Under the pieces are notes generated by a model that was given only the letters and a program-made list of their open reading frames with translations, was not told where the DNA came from and made no database searches. A DNA stretch of 64,000 nt from Cynocephalus volans (Eukaryota; Chordata; Mammalia; Dermoptera; Cynocephalidae), in assembly GCF_027409185.1 (NCBI RefSeq), contig NC_084462.1:23721577-23785576 (forward strand). Reading direction: 5' to 3'. Shown here one piece after another: positions 24,498 to 38,919 of this stretch (position 1 is its first letter; each line of letters begins with the position of its first letter). A program made the position numbers and the translations under genes.

Positions 24498-26029
24498 TAC
24501 CTTTATCTAGTAGTTGTCTTCTAACCTGAACTTCATGTAATATCTTTATCTTGTATTTCCATAGACAATATCTCTTAACCTCTCTTATAAGCAATGATGA
24601 CCATATCTCCCTCTTATCTACACCTGATTCGACTACATAGTATCATTTGTAGTGTTTATTTACATGTTAACTACTTGATGTCTAGGCTTTGCCTTGCTTT
24701 TACCTTACCGATTACCCCCTCTCTCCCTCCCACCAACAGCTTTTGTTAGTTATATGACTTCTACAAAATTTATAACTTTTATATTCTCTACTGAGACCAT
24801 AATCTTCACATTTGCTCCAGTTAGTCCTATATTAATTATGTGACCACCAATCTTTTTGCTGCAATTTTTTGATTGGCTAAAGTTTGGAACCTATTTTTTT
24901 TTAAAGAAGGGCTCACAGGGACAAATTTTCTTTGTTCACATATTCAAATTATTATCCCATTACCTTTATACCTGACTAATGGTTTGGCTGGGATAAATAA
25001 ATGTAGCACCCTTTATTTTCTGGATGTGCAGGCCAATTCCAATACAGCCACATCTCCTTCTGCTCATGTGCTGGCTATCCCATCTCTTGCCTCTTTGATT
25101 TATCCAGCAGGAGGCAATAAACACCTTGGAGTCCTTCTCAGGAGGCTTGAGATATGGGAGGCACTCCCCTCACTCTGTCCTCTTGGGGAGAACTCTCAGC
25201 ACTCCTCTCTTCAAAAATATCCTCTCTCTCTCTCTCTCTCTCTCTCATTTACAACACCTCTGCCATTTTATACAACTTGGATGTGGGCGCGGGTTTAAGA
25301 GTGGCATAACTGTTGTTTGTTTTCTTTTGAAATGTTGCATCTCAGACTAGCAAATCACTTTGGAATGTCATATGTGTTGTATTCTCTGAACACTGCATCT
25401 TGAAATCCCAGTTAAAATTTCCCATTTAGTATCCTGTTTCACTAACATTATTCAGTGCTTAATACATGATGGATATGCCAAGTGCTATATGGGTATTAGC
25501 TCACTTACCCCTCGTAATGCCCTTATGATGTAAATATCGTTATCTCCTTTTACAGAGGAGAGAAATGAAGAGAGAAGTTAAGTGATTTATTCAAGGTTGA
25601 CCAGCTCGTGAGTGGAGAAGTTGGAATCTGAACAAGCAATCTGGCTGCAGATGGCAAACCTCTAAACACGACTATACTGCTAGCCTTCTCATCATTCAAA
25701 TTGCCAGCCTATAAAGAGCTTTAATTGAAAACCTGTTGTTATTTCACATCCTCAAGAAAATAAAAATTCTCTACTTACATGTTCCACATCTTAATGACTA
25801 ACTTCACTCTCCATCCTGTATCCCAGCCAGAAACTTGGGTGTCATCACCAGCAACTTCTCCTTCCCTGACTGCATCTTATAGATTTACTTGTTATACAGA
25901 TTCTGTCCCTTGAATTAAGAAGGTGCCTTAGTTCGAGACTGTTACTGAAACATCAACTTAATGTTCCTGCTTCCAGATTTTTTCACCTCTAATCCATTCT
26001 CTGCATTGTGGACAGAATATTACACTCAA
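24498..26029. other. Intergenic with a (TC)n tract and a MIR
   Basis: No gene is seen. A pure (CT)n run lies at about 25,221-25,246. A MIR SINE in antisense orientation spans about 25,440-25,680 (AGAGGAGAGAAATGAAG, then TTAAGTGATTTATTCAAGGT, then a GGAATCTGAACAAGC-type end). Confidence 0.5.
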
Positions 26030-26883
26030 TTCTAATTAGATTTACTGACTTTTTTATAGTAGCTTTATGGAGGTATAATTTACACACCATAAAATCTGTC
26101 TTCTTAACGTGTACAATTCATTGGCATTTAGTATATTCAAAATGTTGTGATTCACCACACTTTAATATTGCATCATCTCCAAAAGAAATTCCTTACCCAC
26201 TAGTAGTCACTCCCCTTCTCCCCACCCTCAATCCAATGGCAACCATGAACCTACTTTGTGTCTCTATAGATTTTTCTGTTCTGGGCTTTTCAATATAAAT
26301 GGAATTGTTCAATATTTAACCTTTCGTGACTGGCTTCTTTCACTTAGCATAATGTTTTCAAAGTTCAACCATGGGGTAGCATTATCAGTACTTTATTCCT
26401 TTTTATGGCTGAATAATATCTCATCGCTTGGATATACCACACTTGATTCATTCATCAGTTAATGGATATTTCAGTTGTGTCCACGTTTTTGGATAATGCT
26501 GCTATGGATATGTGTGTACAAGCTGTTGTATGGATATATGTTTTCATTTACAGTAAATCTATGTTTAACTTATTGAAAAACTACCAGACTGTTTTCCAAA
26601 GTGGTGGCACCATTCTGCATTCCTGCCAGAAGTATAGAGTATTCCATCTTCTCCATATCCTTGCCAACACTTTTAATTATCTGACTTTTTAATTATAGCC
26701 ATCCTAGTAGGTATTAAGTGGTATCTCATCGCAGTTTTGATTTACTTTTCTCTGATGGGCAATATTGTTGAACATCTTTCCATGTGTTAATTGCCCATTT
26801 GTATATCTTCCTTGGAGAAATATCTATGCAGATCATTTTCCCATCTTAAAAATTGGGTTATTTGCCATTTTATTTTCTTGAGC

Positions 26884-27291
26884 TGTAAGAGTCTGTAAGA
26901 GAATCTAATTCCATTTTTTGATGTTTGACTGCTGACAGCTTTTAAGCTTAACCCCTCCTCCCTACATCTGGGAAAGTTGGTAAATCCAGGTATTCTCTCC
27001 TTGATGCTGTCAGGAAGTTCAAACCACACAAGCTCATACCCACTCACAGGAGCCTTCACCCTGACTTTATTCCTTAACCACCATGAAAAACCCTAACCAG
27101 TCTCTTTCCCCTGCCCTCTCAAGCCATTTTCAGAACTGCTTGTGAGCCATGCTGATTTTTCTTAAAAGCCTCCTTACACGAGTAATAAACATTTTCATAC
27201 CCTCTTGGTGCATGTGTGGCATCATCAGTCTTAATATCTAAACTAAATTTTGGGTGGAGGTCTATCTGCCTATGTGGGTGACTGCAACATA
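26884..27291 (+). mobile_element. Probable ERV1-type solo LTR inside L1
   Basis: This insert separates two adjoining L1 segments. It has an AATAAA signal near 27,184, a GGGTGGAGGTCT-type R/U5 end and a terminal GACTGCAACA. The left edge is uncertain by about 10 bp because the flanking L1 repeats TGTAAGAG, and I could not find a clean target duplication. Confidence 0.5.
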
Positions 27292-28214
27292 TTCCTGATA
27301 TATTCTAGATACACATCCCTTATCAGATAAAAGATTCACAAAAGTGTTCTCCTGTTCTGTACTTTCACTTTGGACTTTCTTGATAGTTCTCTATGAAGCA
27401 CAAAAGTTTTTAATTTTGATGAAATCCAATTTATCATTTTTTTCTTTTGTCACTTGTACTTTTGGTCTCAATATATAAGAAGCATTCCTCAGTTCAAGGT
27501 AACAATGAATTACTATTTTCTTCTAAGAGCATTATAGCTTTAGCTGTCACCTTTAGGTCTATGATCCATTTTGAGTTAGTTTTTGTGTATGGTGTGAGGT
27601 AAAAGTCCAACTTTATACTTTTTCATATGGATATCCAGTTGTCCCAGCACCGTTTGTTGAAAAGACTTATTTTTTCTCAGTTAAATTGTCTTGACACCCT
27701 GATAAAAAATAAACTGACCATAAATGTAAACATTTACTTCTGGACTTTAAATTCTATTCCATTGATATTGTTCTTATCTTTCAAGATTCTTTTAGCTACT
27801 CTGGGTCCTTTGCATTTCCATATGAATTTTAGATTCTATTTGTCAATTTCTTTTTAAAAAAGAAGCTGGAATTTTGATAAGAACTGCACTGAATTTTTTT
27901 TATCAACTTGGGAAGTATTGCCATATTAACTTTATATTAACATTAAATCTTCCAATTCATGAACATGAAGTGTCTCTTTATTATTTAGGTCTTCTTTAAT
28001 TTTTTTCAAAATGCTTTGTAGTTTTCAGTGTACATTTTGCATTCCCTTGGTTAAATTTATTCCTAGATATTTTGTTCTTTTTGAAGCTATTGTAAATCGA
28101 ATAGTTTTCTTAATTTCCTCTTTGGGTTATTCATTGCTAGTGTATAGAAATACAATTGGTTTTTGTATATCAATCTTGTGTCCTGTGGCATTGCTGAAAT
28201 AATTTATTAGTTCT

Positions 28215-28635
28215 TGCTATGGTTTGAATATTTGTCACCTCTGCAGCTCATGTTGAAACTTAGTCTTCAATGTAACAGTATTGAGAGGTGGGGCCTTTAA
28301 GAGGTGATTGAGTCATGAGGGCTCTGCACTCATGAACAGATTAATTCATTCATGGATTAATGGGTCAATGAATTAGTGAATGAATGACTTATCACAGAAG
28401 TGGGTTAGTTATCATAAGAGTGGGTCTGTTACAAAAGCCAGTTTGGCATGCTCTTGTTCCCTTGCCATGTGATGCCTTGCACCAACTCGGGACTCTGCAG
28501 AGTCTCCACCACAAAAAGGCCCTCATGAGATGTGGCCTTTAGATCTTGGACTTCCCAGCCTCTGTAACTGTAAGAAATAAATTTATTTTCTTTATAAATT
28601 ACCAAGACAGAAACAACAGAAAATGGACTAAAACA
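28215..28635 (+). mobile_element. MaLR-like solo LTR with perfect 5-bp TSD
   Basis: It begins TGCTATGGTTTGAATA and ends ACTAAAACA. A perfect GTTCT target duplication flanks it (28,210-28,214 and 28,636-28,640). Inside are a GGGGCCTTTAAGAGGTGATT box, a tandem TTCATTCATGGATTAATG stretch and an AAATAAATTTATTTTCTTTATAA polyadenylation region. This is the MLT1/MST LTR layout. Confidence 0.75.
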
Positions 28636-29520
28636 GTTCTAATAGTTTTTTTTTGTGGATCCCTTAGGATTTTCTCTACACAAGATTATGTCATCTGCTA
28701 ACAGAAAAAATTGTATTTCTCTCTCTTCAATCCAGATGTCTTTTTCCCCCCTTTGCCTAATTGCTATGGCTAGAACCTCCAGTACAGTGCTGAATAGAAG
28801 TGATGAGAGAAGACATTCTTGTCTTGTTCTTGATTTTAGGAGGAAAGCTTTTAGTTTTGTATATGTCTTTTATGTTTACCTATGTTATCACCATTACCAG
28901 TGTTCTTTATTTCTTCATGTAGACATTGTCTGTTATGTTTTCAGTCTGAAAGACTCCATTTAGTATTTCTTGTAGAGTGGTTATGCTAGCAATAAAATCT
29001 CTCAGTTGTAGTTATCTAGAAATGTCTCAATTTCTCCTTCATTTTTGAGGAATAGTTCTGCTGGGTGTAGAATTCTTGGTTGACAGCCTTTTTCTTTCAA
29101 CGCTTTGAATATGTCATCCCACTGCCTTCTGGACTTCATGGTTTCTGAAGAGATATCAGGTGTTAATCTTATTGAAGATCCTTTGTCTGTGATAAGTTGC
29201 TTTTCTCTTGCTGCTTTCAAGATTCTGTCTTTGTTTTTTCATCTTGTCTTTGGCTTTTGACAGTTTGACTGTGATGTGTCTGAGTGTAAATGTCTTTGAG
29301 CCTATCCTACTTGGAATTTGTTGAGATTCTTCAATGTGTAGATTAATGTTTTCATCACATTTGAGACATTTACAGCCATGTGTCTTGTGCACAGCAACAC
29401 TATTTTCTATTAGCCATCTCCATAGATCTCTGCAGGTCAGGACCCTTTGGCTATCATTTAGATCTTGCTGATTATTATAACAATTATACCTACTTTGCTT
29501 CTGATGGTTTAGTGCTGCCA

Positions 29521-31379
29521 ACTAGCCTCTGCTCAATCAGGATCCTATCATCCCTGTTGCTATTAGGGAGTCAGCATATAACAGTATTTTCTGCTATCAG
29601 CCTCAGACTACAGATGATGTACACTACTCAGCTTTTCATAGCCATTGGAATCCCCCTCACCAGCACATTCATTATTGCTTTGGTAAAAATGAGTGTTCTC
29701 CAGGGCTTCCTAAGGAGTGTAGTCTGATGGTGAACCTTCCAAACTTTTTTCCATGTTTTTGGAAATCTTTTAGGCTATTCTCCCATGTCCATTTCTCTGA
29801 GACCTTTGAATCTTTTCTTCACAAATTTCCACAGATGTTCATGCATCTCAACTTTATTAATGAGAGCTTTTGTCTTTTCCAAGTTTCCAAAAGCCAGCCC
29901 AGCAGCATATAAGTCAACCTCCTAAGAAAAACCTTGCTAGGATGCTAAATCCTTTGTCACATAAGAACGTCTTATATTGACAAGCTCTCCCACACCCAGC
30001 TTTATATTCCAGCCCCTCCCCTTGATCCAGGAGCTTCAGGATTTACTCTCAGGCCTACTTTCCTGGTTCCTGATGACACGTGTTATCCAAGTCCTGCAGT
30101 TCTTGTAGTACCTAATCCACCCTTCTTCTTAGTAAATCCAGCCCTTCCCCAATTGGGTCATGCTGAGATTTGACCTTTGCTATAGGTCTGGTGACCAAAA
30201 AGGGAGGTGGGGACATATCCTGAGGAGAGCCGGCATTTTTGTACAATGCACCTCTCTAGTTTAAGGCTTTTGCAAGGTTTTCAAGTAAGGGTTTCCCATG
30301 AGGAGAATGAGACACTTCTGCAGAACCAGACTGTTCAGAAAAATCTGATGGTTGAAGGATCTCAAAGGCTAGCTACCTCATATCACGACCCTAATTCTCA
30401 AGGTCTTATTCCTCCCTATTTGGGTCCTGACTTTGGCCCTGGAGACTTCCCTATGCTGAAAATTCAATCTTCTCTGAGGTTATACCATTTTTACAATTAA
30501 GTCCCCAGCTTGGTCTATCTGCCCTCAGGCAATAGAAGATAAGGGTCTCTTTAAATGCTGCCAAGGAGGCAGTCTAACTCTTATACAAGTATTTTTTAAT
30601 TGGCTACTTATTGCCCTGAACCTATCATTTTTTTCTCTTCAAGGCCTCAGTGGTGCTCAACAATAGTCACTCTATTCCAAAGTCCTTATATTTATAATCT
30701 GTCTCCTATCTCTTAAATGCCAGATATGTTGCATGAGCCAGTGCATCTACTTTCACCTGTATCCTAGCCAGTTTTCCTCAAGTAAAAGTCTTATCAATTG
30801 CATTGCCAGAGCATGCCATGGATTATTAATACTTTACCCATCATCAGCAGGAAGGTCCTCATTGCCAGAGGGCTGACAGGAATTCAGCCCCAGAATCCCA
30901 TCCTCATCTTATGCTTCCTAGGACCATTCCTGATGCCCACTGTCTTAGGTTTGGTCTCCAAGAAGCAAAGCCTAACACAGGGATTTGGATGCATGTGATT
31001 TTTTCAGGTTAGGTTCCTCAGGAAATATCTTTAAAGAAGTTAGGGAAGCAGAAAAGGTAATGTAGAAAAAGTTGTGCAAGAATGTGATCTCAGGTAAAGC
31101 CTGAACTTGGTCTTATCCATAAGGGTCCCTGAAGCATAAATCATATCATGGATTTAGCCCTCTTGAGGTAAAGGGGCTGGTCTCTTGTACTCCAATGTCA
31201 GTCAGTCATTGGCATTGGAATGCCATGGGGAAGAGGAGTCATATTCTCCCAGGCAAGGCTATCTTTTTAGAGAAGGAGAGAGTCAGTGAGCCAATAACTT
31301 CCAGCATTAACAACAGCTTAGGAATGGGTGCTCCAGCCCAGAAAAGGGAATCTAGGCAAGGCACTAACAGCAGATAAGA
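29521..31379. other. Intergenic, unassigned
   Basis: No gene is seen. The stretch 30,000-30,500 is GC-balanced with a short open frame (30,207-30,500) lacking recognisable similarity. Retrovirus-derived sequence is possible but not supported by any motif. Confidence 0.3.
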
Positions 31380-32880
31380 ATGACAGTATATTTCTTGTTG
31401 GAAACAATACAAGCTAGAAGAAAGTGGGAAAAAAATCTTTAAAGTACTCAAAGAAACAACAGTCAACCTAAAATTATATAACCAGCAAAAATACCTTTCA
31501 AAAAAAGACAAAATAGAGATGTTTTCTAGACATACAATAGCTGAAAATTCATTGTCAGAACAAATGAAAGAATTTATGCACTATAGCAAATGCTAAATAA
31601 AGTCCATTGAACCAGAAGAAAATGATAACAGATGGAAAAGAATAAAGAGCACCAGAAATGGTAACTATGTGGGTAAATATAAAGATTATTTTTGTTATTA
31701 TTTAAATCTCTTTAAAGATTATTGAATGCTTAAAGGAATGTTATAGAAATGTACTACAGGCTTTATAACATATATAGAGTTAAGATATATAGTAACAATT
31801 ACATAAAAGCTAGGAGGGGAGAGATGGGAATATTCTTTGTAAGGTTCTTATATACTGTGTATGGAGTGTAAAATATCATTTGAAGTAGACTGTGATAAGA
31901 TAAAAATGTAAAGTATAAGTCCTAAAATAACCCCAAAAGGGTTATAGCTAATAAGGCAACCAAAGGAATAAAATAGAATTATATACATATATGTATACAT
32001 ACGTATAATACATATATATAAAATATATATGGATACATGTATAATTGAATTTATATATATATATTCAATTAATCCAAAAGAAAGTAGAAAAAGGAGGAAA
32101 AGGGAACAAATTAAGCATATGGGACAAATAAAAAAGAAATATCAACATGGGATGTTTAAACTTAACCATATAAATAAACACATTACATGTAAATGACCTA
32201 AACATCCTACTTCATAGGCAGAGATTGACAAATTGAGTTAAAAAATCAAGACCTAACTATACACTGCCTAAAAATAACACACTTTAATTATAAAGACACA
32301 AATAGGTTACAAGCAAGAGGATGGAAAATATATACCATGCTAACACTAATCAAAAGAAACCCGGAGTGGCTATATTAATGACAAAGTAGACTTCAGAGCA
32401 AAAATACCACTAGGGATAAAGAGGTCAATTCATCAAATCATAAATGTTTATGCACCTAATAACAGAGCTTTGAAATACATAAAGCAAAAAGTACACAGAG
32501 AAATAGACAAATACACAAAATAGTCAAGGAGCCAAAACCCATTTCTCAATAATTGATAGAAAAAATAGAAAATCAATAAGGATATAGAAGGCTTGAACAA
32601 CACTATAAACCAACTTGACATAATTGACAATAAAGCACTCTACATAACAACACATTCTTTTCAAGAGCACATAGAACATTTACCAAGATGACCATATTCT
32701 GGTCCATAAAATAAATATTGATACATCTAACAGAATTTAAGTTATACAAAGTATGTTCTCTGATCACAATGGAATTAATAGTGATGATTTCATGTGTGTA
32801 TACAAATGTTAAAATGTATCACATTTGACATTTTAAATATATGCAGTTTGTTTTATGTTCTACATCAATAAAGCTGTTTT
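31380..32880 (+). repeat. Old L1 fragment, plus strand
   Basis: A-rich sequence with ORF1-end and ORF2-start-like stretches in plus orientation (for example 31,380-31,560 and 32,200-32,790). It is heavily decayed and contains a TA-rich patch at 31,975-32,070. Confidence 0.55.
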
Positions 32881-33426
32881 TTTTTTTTAATTATGAAGAG
32901 GGTAGAAAAACAAGCCCTGGTATCAGGGACATACAAAGAAGTGCAAATCAATAGCAAAAGATAAACTCAAGAGAAAATGGACAAAAGCAGAGAAAAGGCA
33001 CTTCACAGAAGAAATCCAAACGGCCAGTAAACTAATGTTTCCAGGGTCAGACTCTTCCCTCTCTGCTAAACCACTTTTCAAGGAGAAGCCATTGAGTCAG
33101 GTGTGCCAGCACATTTTTGCTCATGGCATGTGATATTATTGGAAACTAAGAGCTGTGACCCCACCATTCAGGGCTACACAGATGGCCCAGCCAGGGTAAC
33201 CAACAGTGTTGTCTAAATGTCTAAAGTGGTGATCAGAGAGGTGCCCAACCAGAGAGGCCCAAGATCTGCAGAGATTATGCACCCTGTGGTGCCAGCGCAC
33301 AACCCAGCATGTAGGCCTCACTGTTGCCACCCAACTCCATCCCCAGCCTGGCTGAGTGCATGTTGACCAGACAGGTGCCTCCCTAGAGAGGCACAAGACC
33401 TGAGGCGACCATGCACTGATGCACTA

Positions 33427-34398
33427 GTGGGCAACCAAACAGACACTGAGGCAACCGTACCAAACTGGGAACCCCAGCAGCATCCTAGCCAAATAATAGT
33501 GTCAAACCAGTGGACTGTGAAACCCCCTGCCACAATAGCTAAACATCAAAGGAAAGATACAAGAAATATGAAAAATCAAGAAAGTGCACCACCAAAAGGT
33601 AATAACTCTCATGATCTAGATCCTATAGAACAAGAAGCCCTTGAAATGTCTGACAAGGAATTTCAAGTGATAATTCTAAAGAAACTAAATGAGATACAAG
33701 AAAACTCAGCTAGACAACGTGATGAAACAAGGAAAAGTATACAGGACCAGAAAGAAGAAATGTACAAGGAAATCAATGCCCTGAAAAAGAATGTAGCAGA
33801 ACTTGCCAAGCTGAAGAATTCATTCAACAAAATAAAAAACACACAGAGAGTTTAACCAGGAGGCTTGCAGAAGCAGAAGAGAGAACTTCTGACCTTGAAG
33901 ATGGGCTGTTTGAAATAACACAGGCAGACAAAAAGAAAAAAGAAAAAGTAATTAAAAACATTGAAGAAAATCTAAGAGAGATATCAGACAACCTTAAGTG
34001 CTCAAATATCCAAATCATGGGTATTCCAGAAGGGGAGGAAAAAGGAGATTGCACTGAAAACATATTCAACAAAATAGTGGCAGAAAACTTCCCAGGTATA
34101 GGAAAAGACGTATATCTTCAGATTCAGGAAGCTCAAAGATCCCCAAACATATTCAACCCAAAAAGTCTTCTCCAAGACATGTTATAGTCAAATTGGAAAA
34201 ACTCAAAGACAAAGAGAGAATCTTAAAAGCTGCAAGAGAGAAGTGTCAAATCACCTATAAGGGAGCCCCAATCAGATTAACATCAGACTTCTCATCACAA
34301 ACCCTAAAAACCAGAAAGGAATGGGATGATATATTGAAAATACTAAAAGACGGAGATGGCCAGCCAAGAATACTCTACCCCAAAAGGCTATCCTTCTG
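33427..34398 (+). pseudogene. L1 ORF1 (RNA-binding protein), frameshifted
   Basis: The frame opens at 33,427 with a charged N-terminal region and a coiled-coil-like Lys/Glu-rich stretch. It stops at 33,853-33,855 and continues in a second frame from about 33,852. It shifts again near 34,180 into a third frame that carries the RRM/C-terminal domain and ends at 34,397. At least two frameshifts make it non-functional. It is the nucleic-acid chaperone of the L1 ribonucleoprotein in intact elements. Confidence 0.85.
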
Positions 34399-34699
34399 AA
34401 ATGAAGGGCAAATAGTACATTTCTCAGACAAACAAAAACCGCAGGAGTTCACTACAACACGACCACCCTTACAAGAAATTCTCAAGGGAGTACTGGGTTT
34501 GGTACCTGAAAAATAACTACCACTGCCATAAAAACCCCCAAAAAATCAAAACCCACTAGTAAAATAAAAATGCCAATAATGAAGAGAAAACAAAAAAGTT
34601 TATCCACAACTCAAGGAATGAACAAATACAGAAAACAAACAGTAAATCAGTAAGAAAGGAACAAAAGACACTTAAGACATCCAAACAAAAATCAGTAAA

Positions 34700-37600
34700 A
34701 TGCTAGGATTAAATCAACACTTTGCAATAACAACTCTTAATGTAAAAGGATTAAATTCCCCAATCAAAAGACACAGACTGGCTGAGTGGATTAAAAAGGA
34801 AGACCCAACTATATGCTGCCTTCAAGAGACCCACCTCACCTATAAAGACTCACATAAACTGAGAGTGAAAGGATGGAAAAAGATTTACCATGCAAATAGA
34901 AATGAAAAATGAGCTGCAGTAGCTATTCTTATATCTGATAAAAAGGACTTTAAACTAAAAACCATAAAAAGAGATAATGAGGGCCACTACATAATGATAA
35001 AAAAATTCATCCATCAAGAAGACATAACAATCATAAATATATATGCACCCAATGTCAGAGCAGCCAGATTTATAAAGCAAACTCTATTAGACCTAAAGAA
35101 GGAAATAGACACTAATACCATAATAACAGGGGACCTGAACACCCCACTATCAATATTAGACAGATCATCTAGGCAAAGAATCAGCAGAGAAACACAAGAT
35201 CTAAACAACACTCTGGACCAATTGGACTTGACAGGTATCTACAGAACATTCCATCCAACAACCTGAGAATATTCATTCTTCTCATCAGCACATGGGTCAT
35301 TCTCCAGGATAGATCATATGTTAGGTCACAGATCAAGTCTCAACAAATTCAAAAAAATTGGAATTATCCCATGTATTTTTTCAGACCACAATGGATTAAA
35401 ATTAGAAATCAATAACAAACGAAATTCTGGAAACTATACAAACACATGGAAATTAAAAAGCATTCTACTTAATGACAAATGGGTCCAAGAAGAAATCAAA
35501 CAGGAAATCGAAAAATTTATTGAAACTAATGAAAATAATGATACATCATACCCAAACCTGTGGGATACTGCAAAAGCAGTACTAAGGGGGAAATTTATTA
35601 CATTTAATGCTTACTTCAGAAGAATGGAAATATGGCAAGTGAACAACCTAATACTTCACCTTAAAGAACTAGAAAAACAAGAACAATCCAAACCCAAAGT
35701 TAGCAGACAGAAAGAAATCATTAAGGTCAGTGCAGAACATAATGAAATTGAAACAAAAAAAATGATATAAAAGATCAATGAATCAAAAAGTTGGTTTTTT
35801 GAAAAGATAAATAAAATTGACAAACCATTAGAATGGCTAACTAAAAAAAGAAGAGAGAAAACCCAAATAACAAATATTAGAAATGAAAAAGTTGATATTA
35901 CAACTGATACATCTGATGTACAACGAATCATTAGAGACTACTATAAACAGCTATATGCCAACAAATTTGAAAATCTGGAGGAAATGGATAAATTTCTGGA
36001 CATGCACAAACTACCAAAACTGAGCCAAGAAGATAAAGAAAATCTGAACAGACCAATAACAATAAAAGAGATTGAAGCTGTTATCAGAAGGCTCCCAACA
36101 AAGAAAAGCCTAGGACCAGATGGATTCACAGCAGAATTCTACCAAACATTCAAAGAGAAATTGACACCAATTCTCTACAAACTATTCCAAAAGATTGAAA
36201 CAGAGACCATTCTCCCAAACTCATTCTATGAAGTAAACATCACCCTGATACCAAAACCAGGTAAAGATACAACTAAAAAAGAAAACTACAGGCCGATATC
36301 CTTGATGAATATAGATGCAAAAATCCTCACTAAAATACTAGCAAACAGAATACAGCAACACATACAAAAATTATTCATCACGATCAAGTGGGATTCATCC
36401 CAGGGATGCAAGGTTGGTTCAACATACGCAAATCAATAAATGTGATACACCATATTAATAAAATCAAACACAAGGACCATATGATCATCTCTATAGATGC
36501 TGAAAAGGCATTTGATAAAGTTCAGCACTCATTCATGACAAAGACCCTCTATAAGTTAGGTATAGAGGGAAAGTATCTCAACATAATTAAAGCCATATAT
36601 GACAAACCCACTGCCAATATCATCCTGAATGGGGAAAAGCTGAAAGCTTTTCCTTTAAGAACAGGAACTAGACAAGGATGCCCACTCTCACCACTCCTAT
36701 TCAACATAGTGTTGGAAGTACTAGCCAGAGCAATCAAGGAAGAGAAGGAAATAAAGGGCATCCAGATTGGAAAGATGAAGTCAAACTGTCCCTGTTGGCA
36801 GATGACATGATCCTATATATTAAACAGCCTAAAGCCTGTACAGAAAAACTCTTGGAGTTGATAAATGCTTTCAGCAAAGTAGCAGGATACAAAATCAACA
36901 CACAAAAATCAGTAGCATTTCTTTTCTCCAATAGTGAACATGCAGAAAGAGAAATCAAGAAAGCCTGCCCATTTACGATAGCCACCAAAAAAATAAAATA
37001 CTTAGGAATTGAGTTAACGAAGGAGGTGAAAAATCTATAATGAGAACTACAAACCACTGCTGAGAGAAATTACAGAGGATACAAGAAGATGGAAAGATAT
37101 CCCATGCTCTTGGATTGGAAGAACCAACATAGTGAAAATGTCCATACTACCCAAAGTGATATACAAATTCAATGCAATCCCCATCAAAATTCCAATGACA
37201 TTTTTCTCAGAAATGGAAAGAACTATCCAGATATTTATATGGAATAACAAAAGACCATGCTTAGCCAAAGCAACGCTGAACAAAAAAAATAAAGCTGGAG
37301 GCATAACACTACCTGACTTTAAGCTATACTACAAAGCTATAATAACCAAAACAGTATGGTACTGGCATAAAAACAGACACACTGACCAATGGAATAGAAT
37401 AGAGAATCCAGAAATCAACCCACACACTTACTGCCATCTGATCTTTGACAAAGGCACCAAGCCTATTCACTGGGGAAGGGACTGCCTCTTCAGCAAATGG
37501 TGCTGGGATAACTGGATATCCATATGCAGGAGAATGAAACTAGATCCATACCTCTCACCGTATACTAAAATCAACTCAAAATGGATTAAGGATTTAAATA

Positions 37601-38709
37601 TACACCCTGAAACAATAAAACTTCTTAAAGAAAACATAGGAGAAATACTTCAGGAAATAGGACTGGGCACAGACTTCATGAATACGACCCCCAAAGCACG
37701 GGCAACCAAAGGAAAAATAAACAAATGGGATTATATCAAACTAAAAAGCTTCTGGGCTGGCCCTGTGGCTCACTTGGGTGAGTGTGGTGCTGATAGCGCC
37801 AAGGCCATGGGTTTGGATCCTATATAGGGATGGCCGCTGCTCTCACTGGCTGAGCATGGTGCAGACCACACCATGCCGAGGGTTGCGATCCCCTTACTGG
37901 TCAAAAATCAAAAAAATAAAAATAAAAAACCAGAAAGCTTCTGCACATCTAAAGAAACAATTAAGAGTTAAAAGACCTGACCAACAGAGTGGGAGAAAAT
38001 ATTTGCAAAATATACATCTGACAAAGGATTAATATCCAGAATGTACAAGAAACCGAAACAACTTTACAACAAAAAAACAAGTAACCCAATATAAAATGGG
38101 CAAAAGAGCTAAATAGGCATTTCTCAAAGGAAGATATACGAATGGCCAACAGACCCATGAACAAATGCTCAACATCACTCATCATTCAGGAAATGCAAAT
38201 CAAAACCACACTGAGATACCATCTCACCCCAGTTAAGATGGCTAATATCCAAAAGACTGAATGATAAATGCTGGTGAGGTTGTGGAGAAAAAGGAACTCT
38301 CATACATTGTTGGTGGGACTGCAAAATGGTGCAGCCTCTATGGAAAATGGTACGGAGGTTCCTCAAACAATTGCAGATAGATCTACCATATGACCCAGCT
38401 ATCCCACTGCTGGGAATATACCCAGAGGAATGGAAATCATCAAGTCGAAGGTATACCTGTTCCCCAATGTTCATCGCAGCACTCTTTACAATAGCTAAGA
38501 GTTGGAACCAGCCCAAATCTTCATCTTCAGATGAGTGGATACGGAAAATGTGGTACATCTACACAATGCAATACTACTCAGCTATAAAAACGAATGCAAT
38601 ACTGCCATTTGCAACGACATGGATGGACCTAGAGAGAATTATATTAAGTGAAACAAGTCAGGCACAGAAAGAGAAATATCACATGTTCTCACTTATTGGT
38701 GGGAGCTAA
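34700..38709 (+). pseudogene. L1 ORF2 (endonuclease/reverse transcriptase), broken
   Basis: The apurinic-type endonuclease domain spans about 34,700-35,420, with QETHL near 34,823 and SDHNG near 35,383. The reverse transcriptase spans about 35,990-37,030, with the catalytic pair Asp-Asp in an L-A-D-D motif at 36,795-36,806. The C-terminal domain runs to the stop near 38,707. In-frame stops occur at about 34,910, 35,264 and 35,768. Frameshifts lie near 36,375, 36,770 and 37,040, and a SINE interrupts the frame at 37,755. Confidence 0.9.
37755..37933 (+). repeat. Dimeric tRNA-Ile SINE inside L1 ORF2
   Basis: Two head-to-tail tRNA-Ile-like units are followed by an A-rich tail. A perfect 10-bp target duplication AAAGCTTCTG flanks it (37,745-37,754 and 37,934-37,943). 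The nesting shows that dimeric SINEs were active after this L1 inserted. The boundary between the units is the TATATAGGGATGGCCG stretch. Confidence 0.95.
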
Positions 38710-38919
38710 AAATAAATAAATAAATACACAAATAACTGGGGCAGGGGTGGAAGAAGACACAACAATTACAATTCCTTGAAGTTGATACGACAAGCAAACA
38801 GAAAGGAGATTGTTGGGAGGGAGGGGGGAGAAGAGGAGGGAGGTAGGTTTCGATAATGGGCCACAATAATCAACCACATTGTGTATTACCAAAATAAAAT
38901 AAAATTAAAAAATAAAAAA

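Larger units (their letters stand above)
26030..29250 (-). repeat. Large antisense L1, split by two LTRs
   Basis: On the minus strand this reads from an L1 ORF1 C-terminus (29,002-29,520 region) through ORF2 (about 27,300-28,970) to the L1 3' end (about 26,030-26,880). Frameshifts and stops are frequent. Two LTR elements (26,884-27,291 and 28,215-28,635) interrupt it, and L1 homology resumes on each side. Confidence 0.7.
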
